Shown: positions 26,160 through 40,200 of the stretch, piece after piece | Layout: each line of letters opens with the position of its first letter | Numbering within the stretch: the first letter of the stretch is position 1 | Source of the DNA: Asterochloris sp. CNOR1 | Lineage: Eukaryota; Chlorophyta; Trebouxiophyceae; Trebouxiales; Trebouxiaceae | Reading direction: 5' to 3' | Assembly: GCA_963969365.1 (NCBI GenBank) | Contig: OZ017755.1 | Coordinates: forward strand, 372,001 to 436,000 | Length of the DNA stretch: 64,000 nucleotides | The notes under the pieces: model-generated | Database searches by the model: none | Seen by the model: the letters and a program-made list of their open reading frames with translations, nothing else | What the model was told of the DNA's origin: nothing | Translations under genes and position numbers: made by a program

Positions 26160-26737
26160 ATGGGCATTGGGATGGACAACTACTGTGTGAACAGAGTGAT
26201 GAATGGTGCAGCTATGGGAGGTGCCCTTGGAGCGTCTATAGGTGCAGAGCCGTCCGTCTGCCTACCTGCACTCTTGTATGCAACCCCTGGTGCAGAAGTA
26301 ACTGCAGCCACCTGGCGCTGCTGATTTGCTGCAGGGCCAGCACGTATGCTGCAGCCTGACCGTGCCATGCACACCTGCTGCAGGGTCGTTGTATGGCACA
26401 TACGATGCTTTCAGGCTGCGGGTGGGCTCTGGCGGTTGTGCCTGACATGCGCACGCAGCTTGTCAGCTTGTCGCCATAGCCGCTCACATGATGGCAGCCA
26501 AGGTAGCGACCCTGCAAGAATGTTTTCGCACACTCACTGCATGTGGCTGTCTGCAGGTCCCGGGAGTGTACAAGATTCGCCATATTGGGCAGACCACAGT
26601 GGCCAGTGCAGGGGTGGGTCTTGCTACACTACCAGCACGCGACAGCTGATGCACCCCTCGGCTCAGCTGCCTCTTGGTGCCTGCAGATGTTTGGCCTGTT
26701 CCTGGCGGCCGGGTCCCTCATACACTGCGGGAAGTAG
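26160..26737 (+). CDS. ROMO1: Romo1/Mgr2 family mitochondrial inner membrane protein
   Basis: Four short exons: 26160-26241, 26384-26421, 26557-26613 and 26687-26737, all in phase, giving 75 residues. The first helix is a Gly-zipper (NGAAMGGALGASIGSLYGTY). A basic loop follows (RLRVPGVYKIRHIG), then the family signature QTTVASAGMFGLFLAAGSL and the C-terminal IHCGK. In yeast, Mgr2 couples to the TIM23 translocase and gates lateral release of inner-membrane proteins; animal Romo1 is linked to reactive oxygen control and can form channels. Length and topology fit the family exactly. The chosen ATG lets the protein begin just before the first Gly-rich helix; a shorter start four codons on is possible. 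Exon 2 is only 38 nt. Confidence 0.93.
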
Positions 26738-27083
26738 CCCCGTGTGGACCACACCTCCTGCCAGCTACCAGGCTGCACAGTCTAAAAATAACACGTTGCT
26801 TCTTGCCCTGCTTTTTGGTTCGGTGTGACAAGCTTTCCAAGGGGAGCTGCATGCTGCTTAATCTTGAAGAAATGCCCAATCTGTGAACGCTAACTGTGCC
26901 TATGAAGTGAAGGCTGCTGGCCTAAGGCCTTCTCTGGTATAGCCTGGATGAGGCTCCCTTTCCCTTCTTCCAGGGATTCAGAAAGTGTTCTCACTCAAAG
27001 GTTCTCACTCAGCTTCTTTGACACTGACAGTCATCACTTCTAGAGGGCTGGCATCCAGCAGGCCTGCAGCCCTCACAGCAAAC
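26738..27083. other. Intergenic stretch between two + strand genes
   Basis: 346 bp with no supportable coding exon. It should hold the Romo1 3' UTR and the promoter of the next gene. In-frame stops just upstream of 27084 support that ATG as the start. Confidence 0.4.
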
Positions 27084-29962
27084 ATGTCCTGCCCTGCATG
27101 GAGCAAGCTGAAGGAGCTGACCCAAGTCAGGGTCACAGTGCTGGTGAGCAACAAATGATCAGCTGCTGCTTGGGCATCGCCTCCCATATCCACACAGTGC
27201 AAACATACCACTGCGGAGGCATAAGTGATCCACAAAAGCGCCAGAGACTCAGCGCTGCCTGCTATCAGGCTAGGTGACCTTGCAGTGCTCAGGGTTTCAG
27301 CGCTCCTCTCTCACAAGCCGTGGTACTTCAGCTGCTGCCTCCTCCGCCCAGCCTCTCCTGCGTTTTGGAGAGCACTCACAGACGAGGTAATCCAGCTACC
27401 CATCCCCTGCAGGTGGACAATGAGACTGATGGCATCAGTTCCCCATGCCAGTGCTGTCAAGGGGGCGTCTACCAGTCAGAAATGATACATCACGCCCAGA
27501 AAAGGGGCATGGTAGAACTTCCAGGGCTGTTGTGGGGAGGTCATGGCCTCAGCCTGCTGCTGGAGGCACAAGGTGACTGCCTTCAGACGTGGTGGCTCCT
27601 AGCTCGTGGCTGTGCTGTGGCATGCAGAGAAGTCTTCTAAAGCTCTTGCTCAGATGCTAGTCACTGGCTGAAAGCCGCCCACCTGATGCCAGGGCCCGGT
27701 CTGACTTCCAGGCTGCATCAGGCAGTGTCGCATCAGCAAGACCCCTGCCTGCCCCGATCTGCAGCTGGCGACCAGCAGCACTCCATGGTGTTTGATGCTG
27801 GCCCCTCTGGAGAGCTGTGGGCCCGTAATGCCTCGCAGATGGAGGCACTGGGCACCGTGGTGCAGCCAGAAGCCTTTGTGCTCAGCCATTGGTGCGCCTA
27901 TTGCAGCTGTGAACAATGCAGACGCGTGGAAGTTTTCAAACCCCCAAGCAATAGCACAGCGTCCTTGAATTGGTGGCATGCTGTGTTGTGACAGCCACAC
28001 ATGCCCTGCTGCACACCACAGAGTGGCTCTGATACTGTCAGGGCGGAGGTTGCCACTGATCCCAGCACTTTTGTCTGTTCCAGACATGATCAGACAGTGG
28101 TGTGCAGTCATCTGCCTGTCGCAAACCCTATCCGCACTGTTGCAGTGAGCAAGTGTTCTGGTTGCATTGGCATGTAGCCTGTGCATGCCTTTCAGGCATA
28201 CTGGCACCCGCCTGCAGTCTGCTGCAGGCATGTGGACCACAGCGGGGGCCTCATGAGCGTGCTGCAGCACCAGAAGGATGTGCGGGGCCCTGATCTGCTG
28301 GTGGACCTCCACCCTGACAGGCAAGTGGTATCACCGTAACTCGAATTGGGCTTCTGTAGCTTTGGGGTGCGCCCCTGCGGCAGAAGCCAAACAGTCAGAG
28401 TGAGGCTGCGGAAACAGGCGGCTATGGACCTGCAGCCTCTGTGCAGGTCTCCAAGTGTGGCGCTGTCGTCTGCAGGCCTTACAGGCGGGGCTTCACACTT
28501 CCTACAGGCAAGGCCATCCCATTCACCATGGTAAGCCGGCCCCTGGACTGGCCGCTGCACTGCCAAGTGCCCCATGCCCTGCACCGCACTCTGGCTGACG
28601 ATGTTGCAGTGCATGTTATGCCGCGCAGCCTGCTGCAACATCGTTTCCCCTGAGATGCAATTTGTGTTAGGTGCTGTGCATGACGCACCTGGCAGCAAGC
28701 TATGGTGCTTTGGAGCTCAATGCACAAATGCCTCCCCGCTGCTTGCAGGAGGCTACCTTGGAGGAGATCAAGGGTGCCGGCGGCAAGATCAAGCTCTCCA
28801 AGGAGCCACACACCCTGCTTGACGACTTCTTCTTTGTCAGTGGTAAGTCATTGCAGTCCTGTGCCTGCCGCAGCTAGCCGCCTCACTGTGCAGCTGAAAG
28901 GCAGCCTGACCTCTTGAGTGCTGTCTGCTGCATGATAGCTGCTGTAGCAGGCTGTTCTGAGCATTGGCGCTGTCGCTGCACAAAAAGCCTTTTGCGTGGA
29001 ATGCTGAGGGCAGCCTGCAGCTGCCATGTCCAAAACCCATGCAGTCTCTGGCACTGCGCCAGCCTGATAGATTGCTTCACGCCATGTGCAGGTGAGATCC
29101 CAAGGCAAATGCCATATGAATTTGGGCTGCCTGGCCACGTGACGCAGCAGGTGCGGAGCGGTAGCCTGGCCGCACGGGAGGCCTGGGGTCCTGACCATAC
29201 CTTTCCATTTTTGCATGCGACTGTAACCTGCTGAGCCCCATGTGCTGCTGCAGGCTGACGGCAGCTGGAAGGAAGACCTCTTGATCATGGATGAGAGATA
29301 CCTGGCTGTAAAAGTGAAAGGTGCCGCCCTGTTGTCGATTGTTTGCTTGCAGCTGCGTCCAGCCTGTCGCTGACTGCAGCCTGCAGCTTCACTCAGGTTA
29401 GACTCATCTGACATGCTGCCATGACCTGTGTAGGGCTGGGACCCATTGTTTTCAGTGCCTGCTCCCATGCTGGCATTGTCAATGTTATGAAGGACCTCCA
29501 GAGCAAGGCAGGCAGGCTGCATGCCGTAATGGGAGGTGAGGCCCCAACCACCTCAATTTGTCAGGCTGTTTTGGCATCGTTTGTGGGCGAGCAGGTAGTG
29601 GGCAGCCAGGTCAGAGTCTGCCTGGCTGCTGCGCTGACTAAGGGGTGCAGGCAAGAGAGCTGAGTGCACGTGCGCCGGCTGCAGGCTTCCACTTGGCTGG
29701 CGCGTCAGTGGAGGGCAGGATTGCAGACACCGTGCAAGACATCGTCGCAATGGATCCCCAGCTGGTGCTGGCAGGGCACTGCACAGGCTGGCGGGCCAAG
29801 GTCAACCCTATGCTTGTGTTGCTGACCTGTTGTGTTGTTCAGTGCAGCAGCCGTAAATGAGCATTAATGAGCTGCCTGCAGGCTGCCCTGGTCAATGCGT
29901 TGCCAGGCCGGTACCAGCCATGTGTGGTAGGAGCCGTGTTCAACTTTGTAGCCAAGGAATGA
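27084..29962 (+). CDS. Metallo-beta-lactamase-fold hydrolase, MJ0301-like
   Basis: Eleven exons in phase: 27084-27143, 27413-27572, 27765-27891, 28228-28320, 28476-28530, 28749-28842, 29092-29150, 29254-29320, 29434-29535, 29685-29800 and 29882-29962. They give 337 residues. The protein opens MSCPAWSKLKELTQVRVTVL and continues VDNETDGISSPCQCC, the typical first strand and turn of the archaeal MJ0301-like group, which is often annotated as a dihydropterin-aminobenzene phosphate synthase. The metal motif is LSHWHVDHSGGL, assembled across the exon 3/4 junction. Later metal ligands are the His in FSACSHAGIVN and the His in LAGHCTGWRA. FDAGPSGELW and the GLSLLLEA strand complete the core. There is no clear presequence, so a cytosolic location is likely. 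The substrate is unknown. Intron 4 starts with GC (CAG|GCAAGT). The stop faces the aldolase-type gene 222 bp away. Confidence 0.9.
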
Positions 29963-30184
29963 CATTCTGCCTGTGACATTAGAATCTTCAGTGGTTCTAG
30001 AGACAGTGGAGTGATGAACTGCTTTCGACAGGCATAATGTACAGTGGTGCCAGAGACAGATGAGTGATGAGATAGATGCACCCTTTCAGATTCAGCACGT
30101 TGAAGTCAGTACACGATGGCAGGTGATGCTGCTGAGCTCGGCACAGTACTTGATCTGCAACATCGCTGGCTCTCCAAGCAACTT

Positions 30185-32641
30185 TCACTCTGGGAAGTCT
30201 TTGTCTGGGCCACGCAAAAGGTCCCGCTTCATGGCCTCCAGGTGCAGCCTGGCATACTCCCTGCAGGCAGGTGGGCACAGAGCACGTCAGGTGCCAGGGC
30301 AGACCTGGAGGCTGCCAGGGACACTGCATGACATGCCCCTGGACTCACTTTGCAACTCCAGAGGTCTTGAACTGTTGGAAGTCCTTGCAAGCTTCTGTGC
30401 TAATCAGTTTCAGCGGCTTTCCGGTACTCAGGGCCTTGACCGTGACCTCTGCAGCTCGCTCAAGATAGTACCTGCAGCAAGTAACAGCCTGTCTGAACGC
30501 TCTGAAGTGTTGCACTTGTTGCCATGAGCACTTAGCTGCTCCTTGCCCAACCTCCAGGTCTGCTGCACATTGCTGAATGCATACGTCTGCCTAACAGCAA
30601 CATGAACTCTACCAGCAAGCAGCCGCAGCTCACATGTAGTCCCAGGCTTCAGCAATGGTCTCCGTCGCGATCATGACACCGTGGTTGGCATGCAGCAGCA
30701 CCTTCTTGCCTTGCATCATCTTGCACATCTTGTTGCCTGCACCCAGCAGTTGCCTACCTCAGCTGGCAGTGGGGGGTGGTGTGCATGAACAGTGCCAAGG
30801 GCATGCAACCAAACATCCTGTCCTCGTTGATACAGGGTGCAGCCAGGACAGAGGCCCGCCTTAGCTGCCAGTGGGAGGTGATGTGCATGCACCATGTCAG
30901 CGCCATGCAATCACGCCTGTCCTGTTCAAGACAGGGTTCAGACAGGGCTTGGGTTCACGTTAGCCAGCAGTGGGAGGCGCACGAACCATGTCATAGCCAT
31001 GCAGTTGACGTGCCTGTCCTGTTCAAGACAGGAGTTGAAAGTGACCCCGACTGCAAGCCTCTGCCAGAGGTGTCAAGGTGCTGGGGGTGGCGCCACAGCT
31101 GCAAGCGTGCTATGTGCATGCAGCACACAGGACAGATAGCTGACAAAGACAGCCTCACCTGCAGACTCTGTGAGCACCAGGCCATTGTAGTCCTTGTCCA
31201 CAGCCCAGTCGTTGTAGAAGCGCAGGCTGTTCTGGTGGATCATGGGCAGCCTGCATGTCATCAGAGGCAGGGCCTTGCTTGGCTGCCACTGCAGCACCTG
31301 AGGCGCTGATCATCCTCATTGATGAGCAGGCGGGATGCAGGGCGCAGTGACAACTGCACAGGCAGACAGCAGGGCATGTGAGGCTCACTCTGGGTTCTCC
31401 ACGCAGCACAGCGAGGTGGCCCAGCTCTGGTGGGTGTGCACCACGCAGCCAGCTGCAGCAGGCCCACAACATTGTCACCCATGGGCGGCACAGCAGCTCA
31501 GTGTTGCAGCAAGCAAGTCTGCAGGCTCACTAAAACTTCAGGCACCAAGCTGGTTTGGGCACAGTGCAGACAAGGCGATGCAAGGAAAGTCCAATTTTGA
31601 TAGAATGGGAGCTGAGCAGACCTGCAGGGTGCCCCTTGTGTATGGCAGCATGAATGTAGAAGGCAGTGGCTTCTGGCTGACCGTCCCCAGACACAACATT
31701 GCCCTGTAACGGCAGCGTGTAAGGATGATCGCTGATGCAAGGGGACCACCATGGTGAATGTCTGCATGATGCAGAGGTGCAGCTGCTTCAGGCCGCTCTG
31801 TGTTGCTGCTTGAGCCATTGCAGGCGTTGCCATGTGCACATGAGTGCTGGCAGCATTGCAGGTGCAATGTGCTGAGCGCCTCACTGCTGAGCCCAACACA
31901 ACACCCCTCATGCCACAGCAGCATGGCAGCTGGCAAAGCACCAGGCACACCTGCTCGTCCACCACCAGCAGGCATGAGGCAGTCACCTGCAAGCAAGTAC
32001 TTGACATGACAAGTATTTCAGGTGAAGCTCCAGGCTGGTCGTCGCAGTCCTAAGGTGCAGCTGCATGGGCAGTCAGGGTGAACAGTCTCGTAGCCCTGAC
32101 AAATCAGCCTTGAGATTGACCCTCTCGCAAAGGCATCCTCTGACCCCAGCACTGAGGGCAGCCTGCTGAAGCTGGACCTACCTCGTTCCACAGGAGGCCA
32201 AAGGGAAAGACCAGGAAGCGATCCTCCTGGCCTGGAACTTGGCAGGTCAAGTGGTTGTTAACCTGTGCAAGGCAAGGCAGCATTATACTGCATTGTGCGC
32301 CAAGGAGAGGGAGGATCACTACCCCCTGCCCTCACATTCATGACAGATGCTCACCCCTTCATTGAAGCCATACTTGTGGCAGAGCCTGTACAATGCTGCC
32401 AGATCTACACGGGCCCGCCATTCCTCTGCAGCAGCACCCAAGACCCCATGGCTTAATCATAGCAATGCAGTGATACGAGGCAGTGACAGGCACAGTGTGA
32501 CTTCTCACCATCACTGCAGTCCAGCTTGTTGGAAGGGTAGACCTCAGGGAGATTGCTGGCCAGTTTGGCATGTTGTTTGACACTGGGTGGGGCCCCATTG
32601 GCACGACCATTCATGCATGCATTCTCCATATTGACCCCCAT
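30185..32641 (-). CDS. Class II aldolase/adducin-domain protein
   Basis: Exons right to left: 32509-32641, 32355-32425, 32182-32262, 31951-31986, 31622-31703, 31389-31452, one of uncertain borders near 31300-31350, 31159-31250, 30634-30736, 30349-30471 and 30185-30260. The protein has about 300 residues. It opens MGVNMENACMNGRANG and runs through EEWRARVDLAALYRLCHKYG. Family motifs follow in order: NNHLTCQVPG, FLVFPFGLLWNEVTAS, FYIHAAIHKGHP, then VVHTHQ, MIHQNSLRFYNDWAV and LLHANHGVMIATETIAEAW. HTH and HANH supply the three metal-binding His of this fold, so an active zinc aldolase, epimerase or dehydratase is possible; adducin-like forms usually lose them. The C-terminus ends LRGPDKDFPE. Substrate unknown. 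The 36-nt exon encodes VTASCLLVVDEQ. One internal junction, after CCVENP, could not be resolved. Confidence 0.9.
30750..31080. repeat. Three degenerate tandem copies of about 95 bp, intronic
   Basis: Three copies share GCCAGTGGGAGG(T/C)G, a middle with CCATGTCA...GCCATGCA and an end with CCTGTCCT.GTTCAAGACAGG. The last two copies are closest. They lie in the intron between the exons at 31159 and 30736 of the aldolase-type gene. Confidence 0.75.
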
Positions 32642-32884
32642 CAGTTCAGATAGGACAATACTCTCTGGACGGGGCAGAGGCTTCGCTTCAAGGTCATTTA
32701 GGACAATGTCAGATGATAACCTGAATGCCAGTTCCCTCTCCTCATCTGCTTACTGTCTCCTGGATGGCACGTCAGTCAGCACACACTCAGACGATGGCAT
32801 TGCCTGACATGACAGGACCTGTCTGTATCGACAGCCCTTGCAGTGCAGCTCTCTTTGAGACTGTATTGTCTTCTGGCCCCATAA
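32642..32884. promoter_or_regulatory. Region between the divergent aldolase-type and Crinkler/RHS-like genes
   Basis: About 240 bp. It must hold the promoter of the aldolase-type gene. I see neither a P-loop (Walker A) motif nor any convincing exon here for the gene to the right. Confidence 0.35.
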
Positions 32885-34198
32885 AGTCATCTGCAACCTG
32901 TTCTGTGCTGAAGGGTCCTTCCGGCTGGCTGATGTTGAAACGGAACTTGACATGCCAAATACCTGGTGGGTGTCAACACACAATGGCTGTGGCTCTGCTT
33001 GAAGTGTATCACCAGAGCTGGTGTAGCCTGGCTCTGGCTGTGTTGCCGCGCACATGTCCCAGGTCTTCGGGGACTCCACCTGGCTTGACACTTGTCCTTG
33101 CAGGTATTTGATGGATGGCATATACCCTTTGCATGCAGATGAACCAACAGCTCGAACCATTCTTATCACGTCACCTGATCGTGAAGTCTATTGGGTGAGT
33201 GTGGCATCCATGCGGTAGGGCGGCTGGCTCATCTGACCTGCCATGTGTCCGGCTTTGGTGTCATGCAAGTCAGGCAAGTGTGACCACATGTGCAGGAAGT
33301 CATCAACAGGGTGGGCTGCACCCTTCTCTACATGCCAATCTGGAGTCTGGAGGAGCTGGTCAAGTGCAGGAATGCCATGTACCCTGAGCTTGCAGACGAC
33401 AGGCTGCGCAGCCTCTTTGACTGCTGGGGTGGCATTCCTCACTTCGTGCTGAAGAAGCTTGGTGCTTCCCACCAGCATCTACTGGGAAAAGCCATCGCCT
33501 CTGCCACAGTGCGCACCCTTACTGATTGCGTGAGGCCCCTCTGTAGCAGTCCGGCGGGCAGCCACTTGATCATGCACCTACATGTGGAAGATGATCTCAT
33601 CACTACTCATGTGCGATGGGCCTCCACATGGGTCGCTGAGGAGGTGTCCATGAGGCTCTTCAAGATTGCGCATGACCAGCTTAGGATGCTTCTCAGCGCT
33701 TCGGCAGTAGATGCAGACCTTAGAGGCATTCGGGGCATGTTGTGGGAGGGTGCTTGTCACAGATTGTTGGCTACTGGCGGCACATTCAGATGTCGCCAGC
33801 TGGGCACAGCAAACAGCGCTATCAATGGGACTGCCACACAGGTCATCATTGAGCGCTCTCCAGACAGGCACATCTTTGCTTCATGGTCAGATGTGAGGAC
33901 ACTGCCTGACAGTGTGTACGCTTGGCCCCGAATCAAGAATGTACTGGCAGTGGCCTCAGCCAAGCAGCCTGACAACTTATTTGCGGTGTCCCCCTCTCAT
34001 GTTGTAAAGGATTGCGAGGGGCTGCTTGACGCACTGTCAGGCATGCAAGCTGGTCAAGGTCTGATCAGGCTCATCTTTGTTGTTCCCCCTGAAAAGTGTC
34101 AGAACTTCGAAGCCCAAAAGATCTCTCATGGTGCAGGGGCTGCTGCTCTCAGGGATCATGTGAACCAGTCTGTTCTTGAAGTGAGCTTGATTGAGTAG
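32885..34198 (+). CDS. Crinkler/RHS-like protein, C-terminal region; N-terminal ATPase part not seen
   Basis: Three exonic parts are supported: about 32885-32965, 33104-33194 and a long one at 33296-34198. The joined exons give TWYLMDG, then ARTILITSPDREVYW, then LLYMPIWSLEELVKC and FDCWGGIPHFVLKKL. These match the conserved order in Crinkler/RHS-type proteins of oomycetes, trypanosomes, fungi and some green algae. The C-terminus has the family pattern YAWPRIKN...LFAVSPSHVV...IRLIFVVPPEKCQNFEAQK...VLEVSLIE. Known relatives carry a P-loop ATPase ahead of this part; none is visible in the short space upstream, so the copy looks incomplete or recently rearranged. Relatives act in conflict and in modulation of host nuclei. 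Despite the name (retrotransposon hot spot), no retroelement sequence is present. Confidence 0.7.
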
Positions 34199-35235
34199 CG
34201 TCTGTAGCATGTGTTTGGAAGAATGCAACTCTGAGCTTCCATGCCTGCACAGAAATCAGTTCTACACGGAGTGTAAGCAACAAAAAAGTGTCACCTACAT
34301 CTGCCAGAGCGTGAGCTGGACAGCCCCCGAAGCCCTGATGCAGAGGCATTATCAGCTGTGCATAGTGTGGAGGGCCTGCCATTCCAGGCAAGTATGACTG
34401 GGCAACTCTTGGGCCGTGTACACTAACGTGCACGCTGCTGGCAGGGCTCCTTGCCTGACAGGGCCCCTGTCAAACATGGAGCCCTGCCAGCGGCGTGCCA
34501 GCAAACTGCCCCATTTCTGCTGTTTGACACTGACACAAGTGCAGCCACTACCAGGCTGCCAGCCCTTTTTGTGTCCATGGCGATCGTTGCAATCCCACAC
34601 GGCATGCTGCCAGTGATCCTGCCCTCATTGTCAGCCGGCTTGCGGTCAGAGTCTGCTGAATATCCAAGACGCAACACATCACAGCGCAGCTTAGGGATGC
34701 ATCTACATAGGTGTCTCCACAGAGATGTGCAGCAGCCACCTGGTGGGAGCTGCCGGCGTGCACAGCAACCCACAGCAAGCAGAAGGCAGCTTGACCCTGC
34801 CTGTGCAGGATGTAGGACCTTTCAAAGTGCAGAGGGGGTGCAGCACCTAGACAAAGGCGCCAGGCATTCATGTCACGCTTGAAGTGTTCTCATGCTTTGA
34901 GCATCTAGTCAGTACCTTCCTGCTTTGTCTAAAGTCTCCATGAAGTTCAGCAGAGATTGGCATGCTGCAGAGCAGAGAGTTCTGCTTCCATCTCTAAAGC
35001 CGCCAAGAAGGGATGCTGAATGCCCTGCCCAGAAACAGGTTCTATGCCCATCTAGGACATGGTGAGCTGGCAGCCTGCAGGGGCTTCCAGTCATGAATGT
35101 TGCCACCAATCCCCTGCTATGCTGTGCACACAAGGTCACCTGGCAGGTGCACAGAGCTGAGTTTGGATTTGTTGAGTCTGCTCAAGATATGGATATTTCT
35201 TTGAAGGTGATCATGAGGATACTGAACTCTAGATC
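34199..35235. other. Kilobase without a clear gene; contains a strong inverted repeat
   Basis: No exon can be supported from family conservation. It may hold the 5' end of the methyltransferase gene (a transit-peptide exon) and 3' UTR of the gene to the left. The striking content is the nested inverted repeat at 34431-34497. Confidence 0.4.
34431..34497. repeat. Nested inverted repeat (20-bp arms, inner 17-bp palindrome)
   Basis: Left arm CACGCTGCTGGCAGGGCTCC (34431-34450) pairs with 34478-34497 with one mismatch. Between them, TGACAGGGCCCCTGTCA (34456-34472) is itself a perfect odd palindrome. RNA from either strand could fold into a long two-part hairpin. Confidence 0.9.
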
Positions 35236-37080
<1,845 letters not shown>

Positions 37081-37264
37081 TGTGAAGTCCACACACCGAG
37101 GCAGGCAGCAGAAGGGGACTCTCAAGGGGTGAATACCATGTGATGATCAGAATCTGTTCACTGCAAATTCTACACAAGCAAGCTGCAAAATGGGGGGCAA
37201 TTATGTCACCCAGTCAAAACAGGCAGGAGGGGGCCCAAGCTGAGTGGCACTGCAGCCTGGCAAG

Positions 37265-40200
37265 CTAGAAGAGGCGCGGGGCGCTGTCTGCTTGCAAGAA
37301 CTGGCAAAAGTTTGCAGGGTCGGCGGGAGGGGCGTCTGCTTCGCTCAGTGCGATGTCTGGCTGAATGCCGATTTTGTTGATGTCTATGCCTAAGGGAGTC
37401 TGGTATTTTGCCACCGTGATGGCCACTCCGGAGCCGTCTGACAGCTCCACAATGGTCTGTATGAGTCCCTTGCCATACGTCTTCTCCCCAACGATGGTGC
37501 CTCGCTTGTTGTCCTGGATGGCGCCTGCAAGCACCTGCAGCAGCCACACTTATTGCAGAGGGGATCATGGATGAATCTGATGCTGTGAGACTTCTGTGAG
37601 CACGGCCTGTCATGCTGCGCAGGCACTGCAGCCAAGGCAGCCAAGGCAGCGTATCTTTTGAGCATGTCACAGCACATCATGGCAGGCCTGGCTGACAGGC
37701 AGCTGAGGTTTCTGTAGAGTGACTCTGAGCACAGAGCACGGGGATGCCAAAGCTGCCACTCCATCACTACGCCTGGGCCAGGCAAGTGCTTGCGGCGTGC
37801 ATGGTGGTCACTCAGTTTTTCAAGATTACACTAGGTTCTCCTAAGCAGGGGTAACAAGTGCTTGCAGCCTGCATGGTGGTCCGTCGCCACACTGTTCAGC
37901 CAGCTGGGACTCACCTCAGAAGCGCTTGCTGTCCCCCTATTGACCAGCACAGCCAGGGGCAGCTTGGACTCCAGAGCTGTGTTGGTGGCATCGTACACGT
38001 CCCTGACTCCCTGGCTGTCTGCCACCAGGACCACATCCCCAGAGTTGATAAGCATGCGAGCCACCTCCACGCCTGCTGGAAAGGAGCCTCCACCATTGTT
38101 CCGCAGGTCAACCACCAGCCTGCAGGCCAGGCGGAGACAGCTGGTGGTTCAGGTCTTTGTCCTGTGGCTTTGGGGTGGGAAGGGCTTGAGCCTGCTGCCA
38201 GGAAGCTGCTGTGAGGCTGATGTCACCGCCCCTGCTCTACATTCACAAGCACCAGCGGCACTCACATGATACCGATCAGCCAACGCCAGTAGCACAGCCA
38301 GTGCCAGCTTCCTGACTTTGTGGACTTGTGCATCAGCTAAAGAAGGAGATGCAGCCCACAAGGCCCCAGGAAACGTGACCTGATCAGGGTCCCTGCCCCT
38401 TCAGATGCCAGCAACACATACTGCATCCTCTGACCACTCTCCCACATGCCTGCCAACGTGATTTGCCTTCAGATAACCCCTTGCCTGGCCTCAGACATCT
38501 CACTGCAGGTCTCCTGACTCGGGAGTGACACCAAGGCAGCCCACAGGTCTTGCCTGGCAGCACCTTCTGCCATAGCAGATCCAGTGCCAGCCCAATGCTG
38601 GCAGTTGTCGGCCCATCGGGGGCATAATGATGTCGGCAGTTGTCTACCCATTGAGCGCACAATGCTGCCTGACCCACCCATGCCAAACCCTCAAGGCTGA
38701 CATGTGCCCGTACCTGCCAGCGCCATCTGCCTTCAGCTTGTCAAGCGCTTGCCGAAAGCTGTCTGATGTTTGCTTGTTGAAGGTGGCCACACGTATGTAC
38801 CCCAGCTTGCTGTCAGCACCCTTGGGGCCAACTGCTGAGCCCACTGCCCCACAGAGTTTAGTGGAGACCGGGTTGTAGCTGATCTTCTGGCGGGTCAGGG
38901 TGACATCCTCCTCGCGTCCTGTCTTGGCGTGTCGCACCCTGATGGCAACCTGCACACGTGCACCACCAACCCATCACATGTGAGGCAGAGCCCTCCTTCT
39001 GGCTTGTCGAACCAGAGAGCTGCAGGTCGACAGCCTGCGCATGAGCTTAGGGGGTGCTCGTCAAAGCAACAGCCCTCAGCACAAGCTTGGCCAACAGATG
39101 AGTGCTGAGACTTGCTGGCTGCCCCTGTTCCCAAGCCTGCACAGCCACACAAGCAAGCTGAAGGCGCAGGTTGCAGCTGGCTGCCTGAAGACTAGCACTG
39201 CCAGCAGACACACATACTGTCAGGCTTGGCATGGCCAGCCGATGAGAGCCTTGCAGACCTGCACAGGCGCAGCATATCACAGCGCAGCGCATGTCTCATC
39301 ACTTCCCCGCAAAACAGCATCGAAGGACCTGCCAAAACCATCCAGAAGGGATCTGAGTGCACCTGAGAGCCATCCTCTCCCTGAAGGAGGTCCCCAGCCT
39401 CAAAAAGGGAGATGCCCTTGGTGTTCTTGCCATCAATGGCCACCACAACGTCCTGGGGCTTGATGCCAGCCCTCTCTGCTGGGCCTCCGGGCGCTGGGGC
39501 CACCACCTGCACACTGCACTACCTCAGTCAAAGTTGCACAAAGTTGACCGGGCCACAGCAGGTTGCATGCAGACCACTGGCAGATGACGGAGTTAAGATG
39601 GTCCTGTGGGGAAGTGCTGTCCCGCAGCCACCCCTGGGGGCGGAGAGCAGCCACAGAGCATGCAGGCCAGGCGGCATCACGTCGCTCTGTGACCTGAGCT
39701 GGTGTCACCTCCTAGGCAGTGCTCCAGGCCCTGCCCTGCACAGTGTCAAACGTGAGGGAGCTGAAGCTGCAGATGGTGCGCAGCAGGTCACTCAGCTGAG
39801 AGGATGGCAGTACCAGCCTCCTGAAACCTCTGTAACCAGTAGAGCAAGCTTTCTGAAAAGCATGTTGCGGAAGCATCACATCGCAACCACTGGAACCAGT
39901 AGAGCAATACCAGTACAGCAAGCTTTCTGACAAGCATGTTGTGGAAGCGTCACATCGCAGCTCTTCTGCCCCTGCACCCCATTTCACTGCTGGGGGCCTG
40001 CAAACAGTATGCAGCAGAGTCCGGGCCGTGCGCAGGCAGGGGTAGCCTCACCTGCAGTTCACTGCTCTGGCCCTTGTCCTGGTCAAAGCCCACCTCCAGG
40101 CCCACGCCAATCACAGACCCCCTGTTGCCCCGTTTGACAGCCTGATACCTGCAAGTAGGCGGCAGTGAGACGACCTGCCATAGCCTCATCAACGCTTGCA

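Noticed and set aside
27005-27235. Minus-strand 76-codon open frame
   Set aside because: Overlaps the first exon of the metallohydrolase on the other strand, shows no family and has no splice partner.
32885-34198. Retrotransposon, because of the RHS name
   Set aside because: No reverse transcriptase, integrase, long terminal repeat or poly-A tail; RHS here is only a protein family label.
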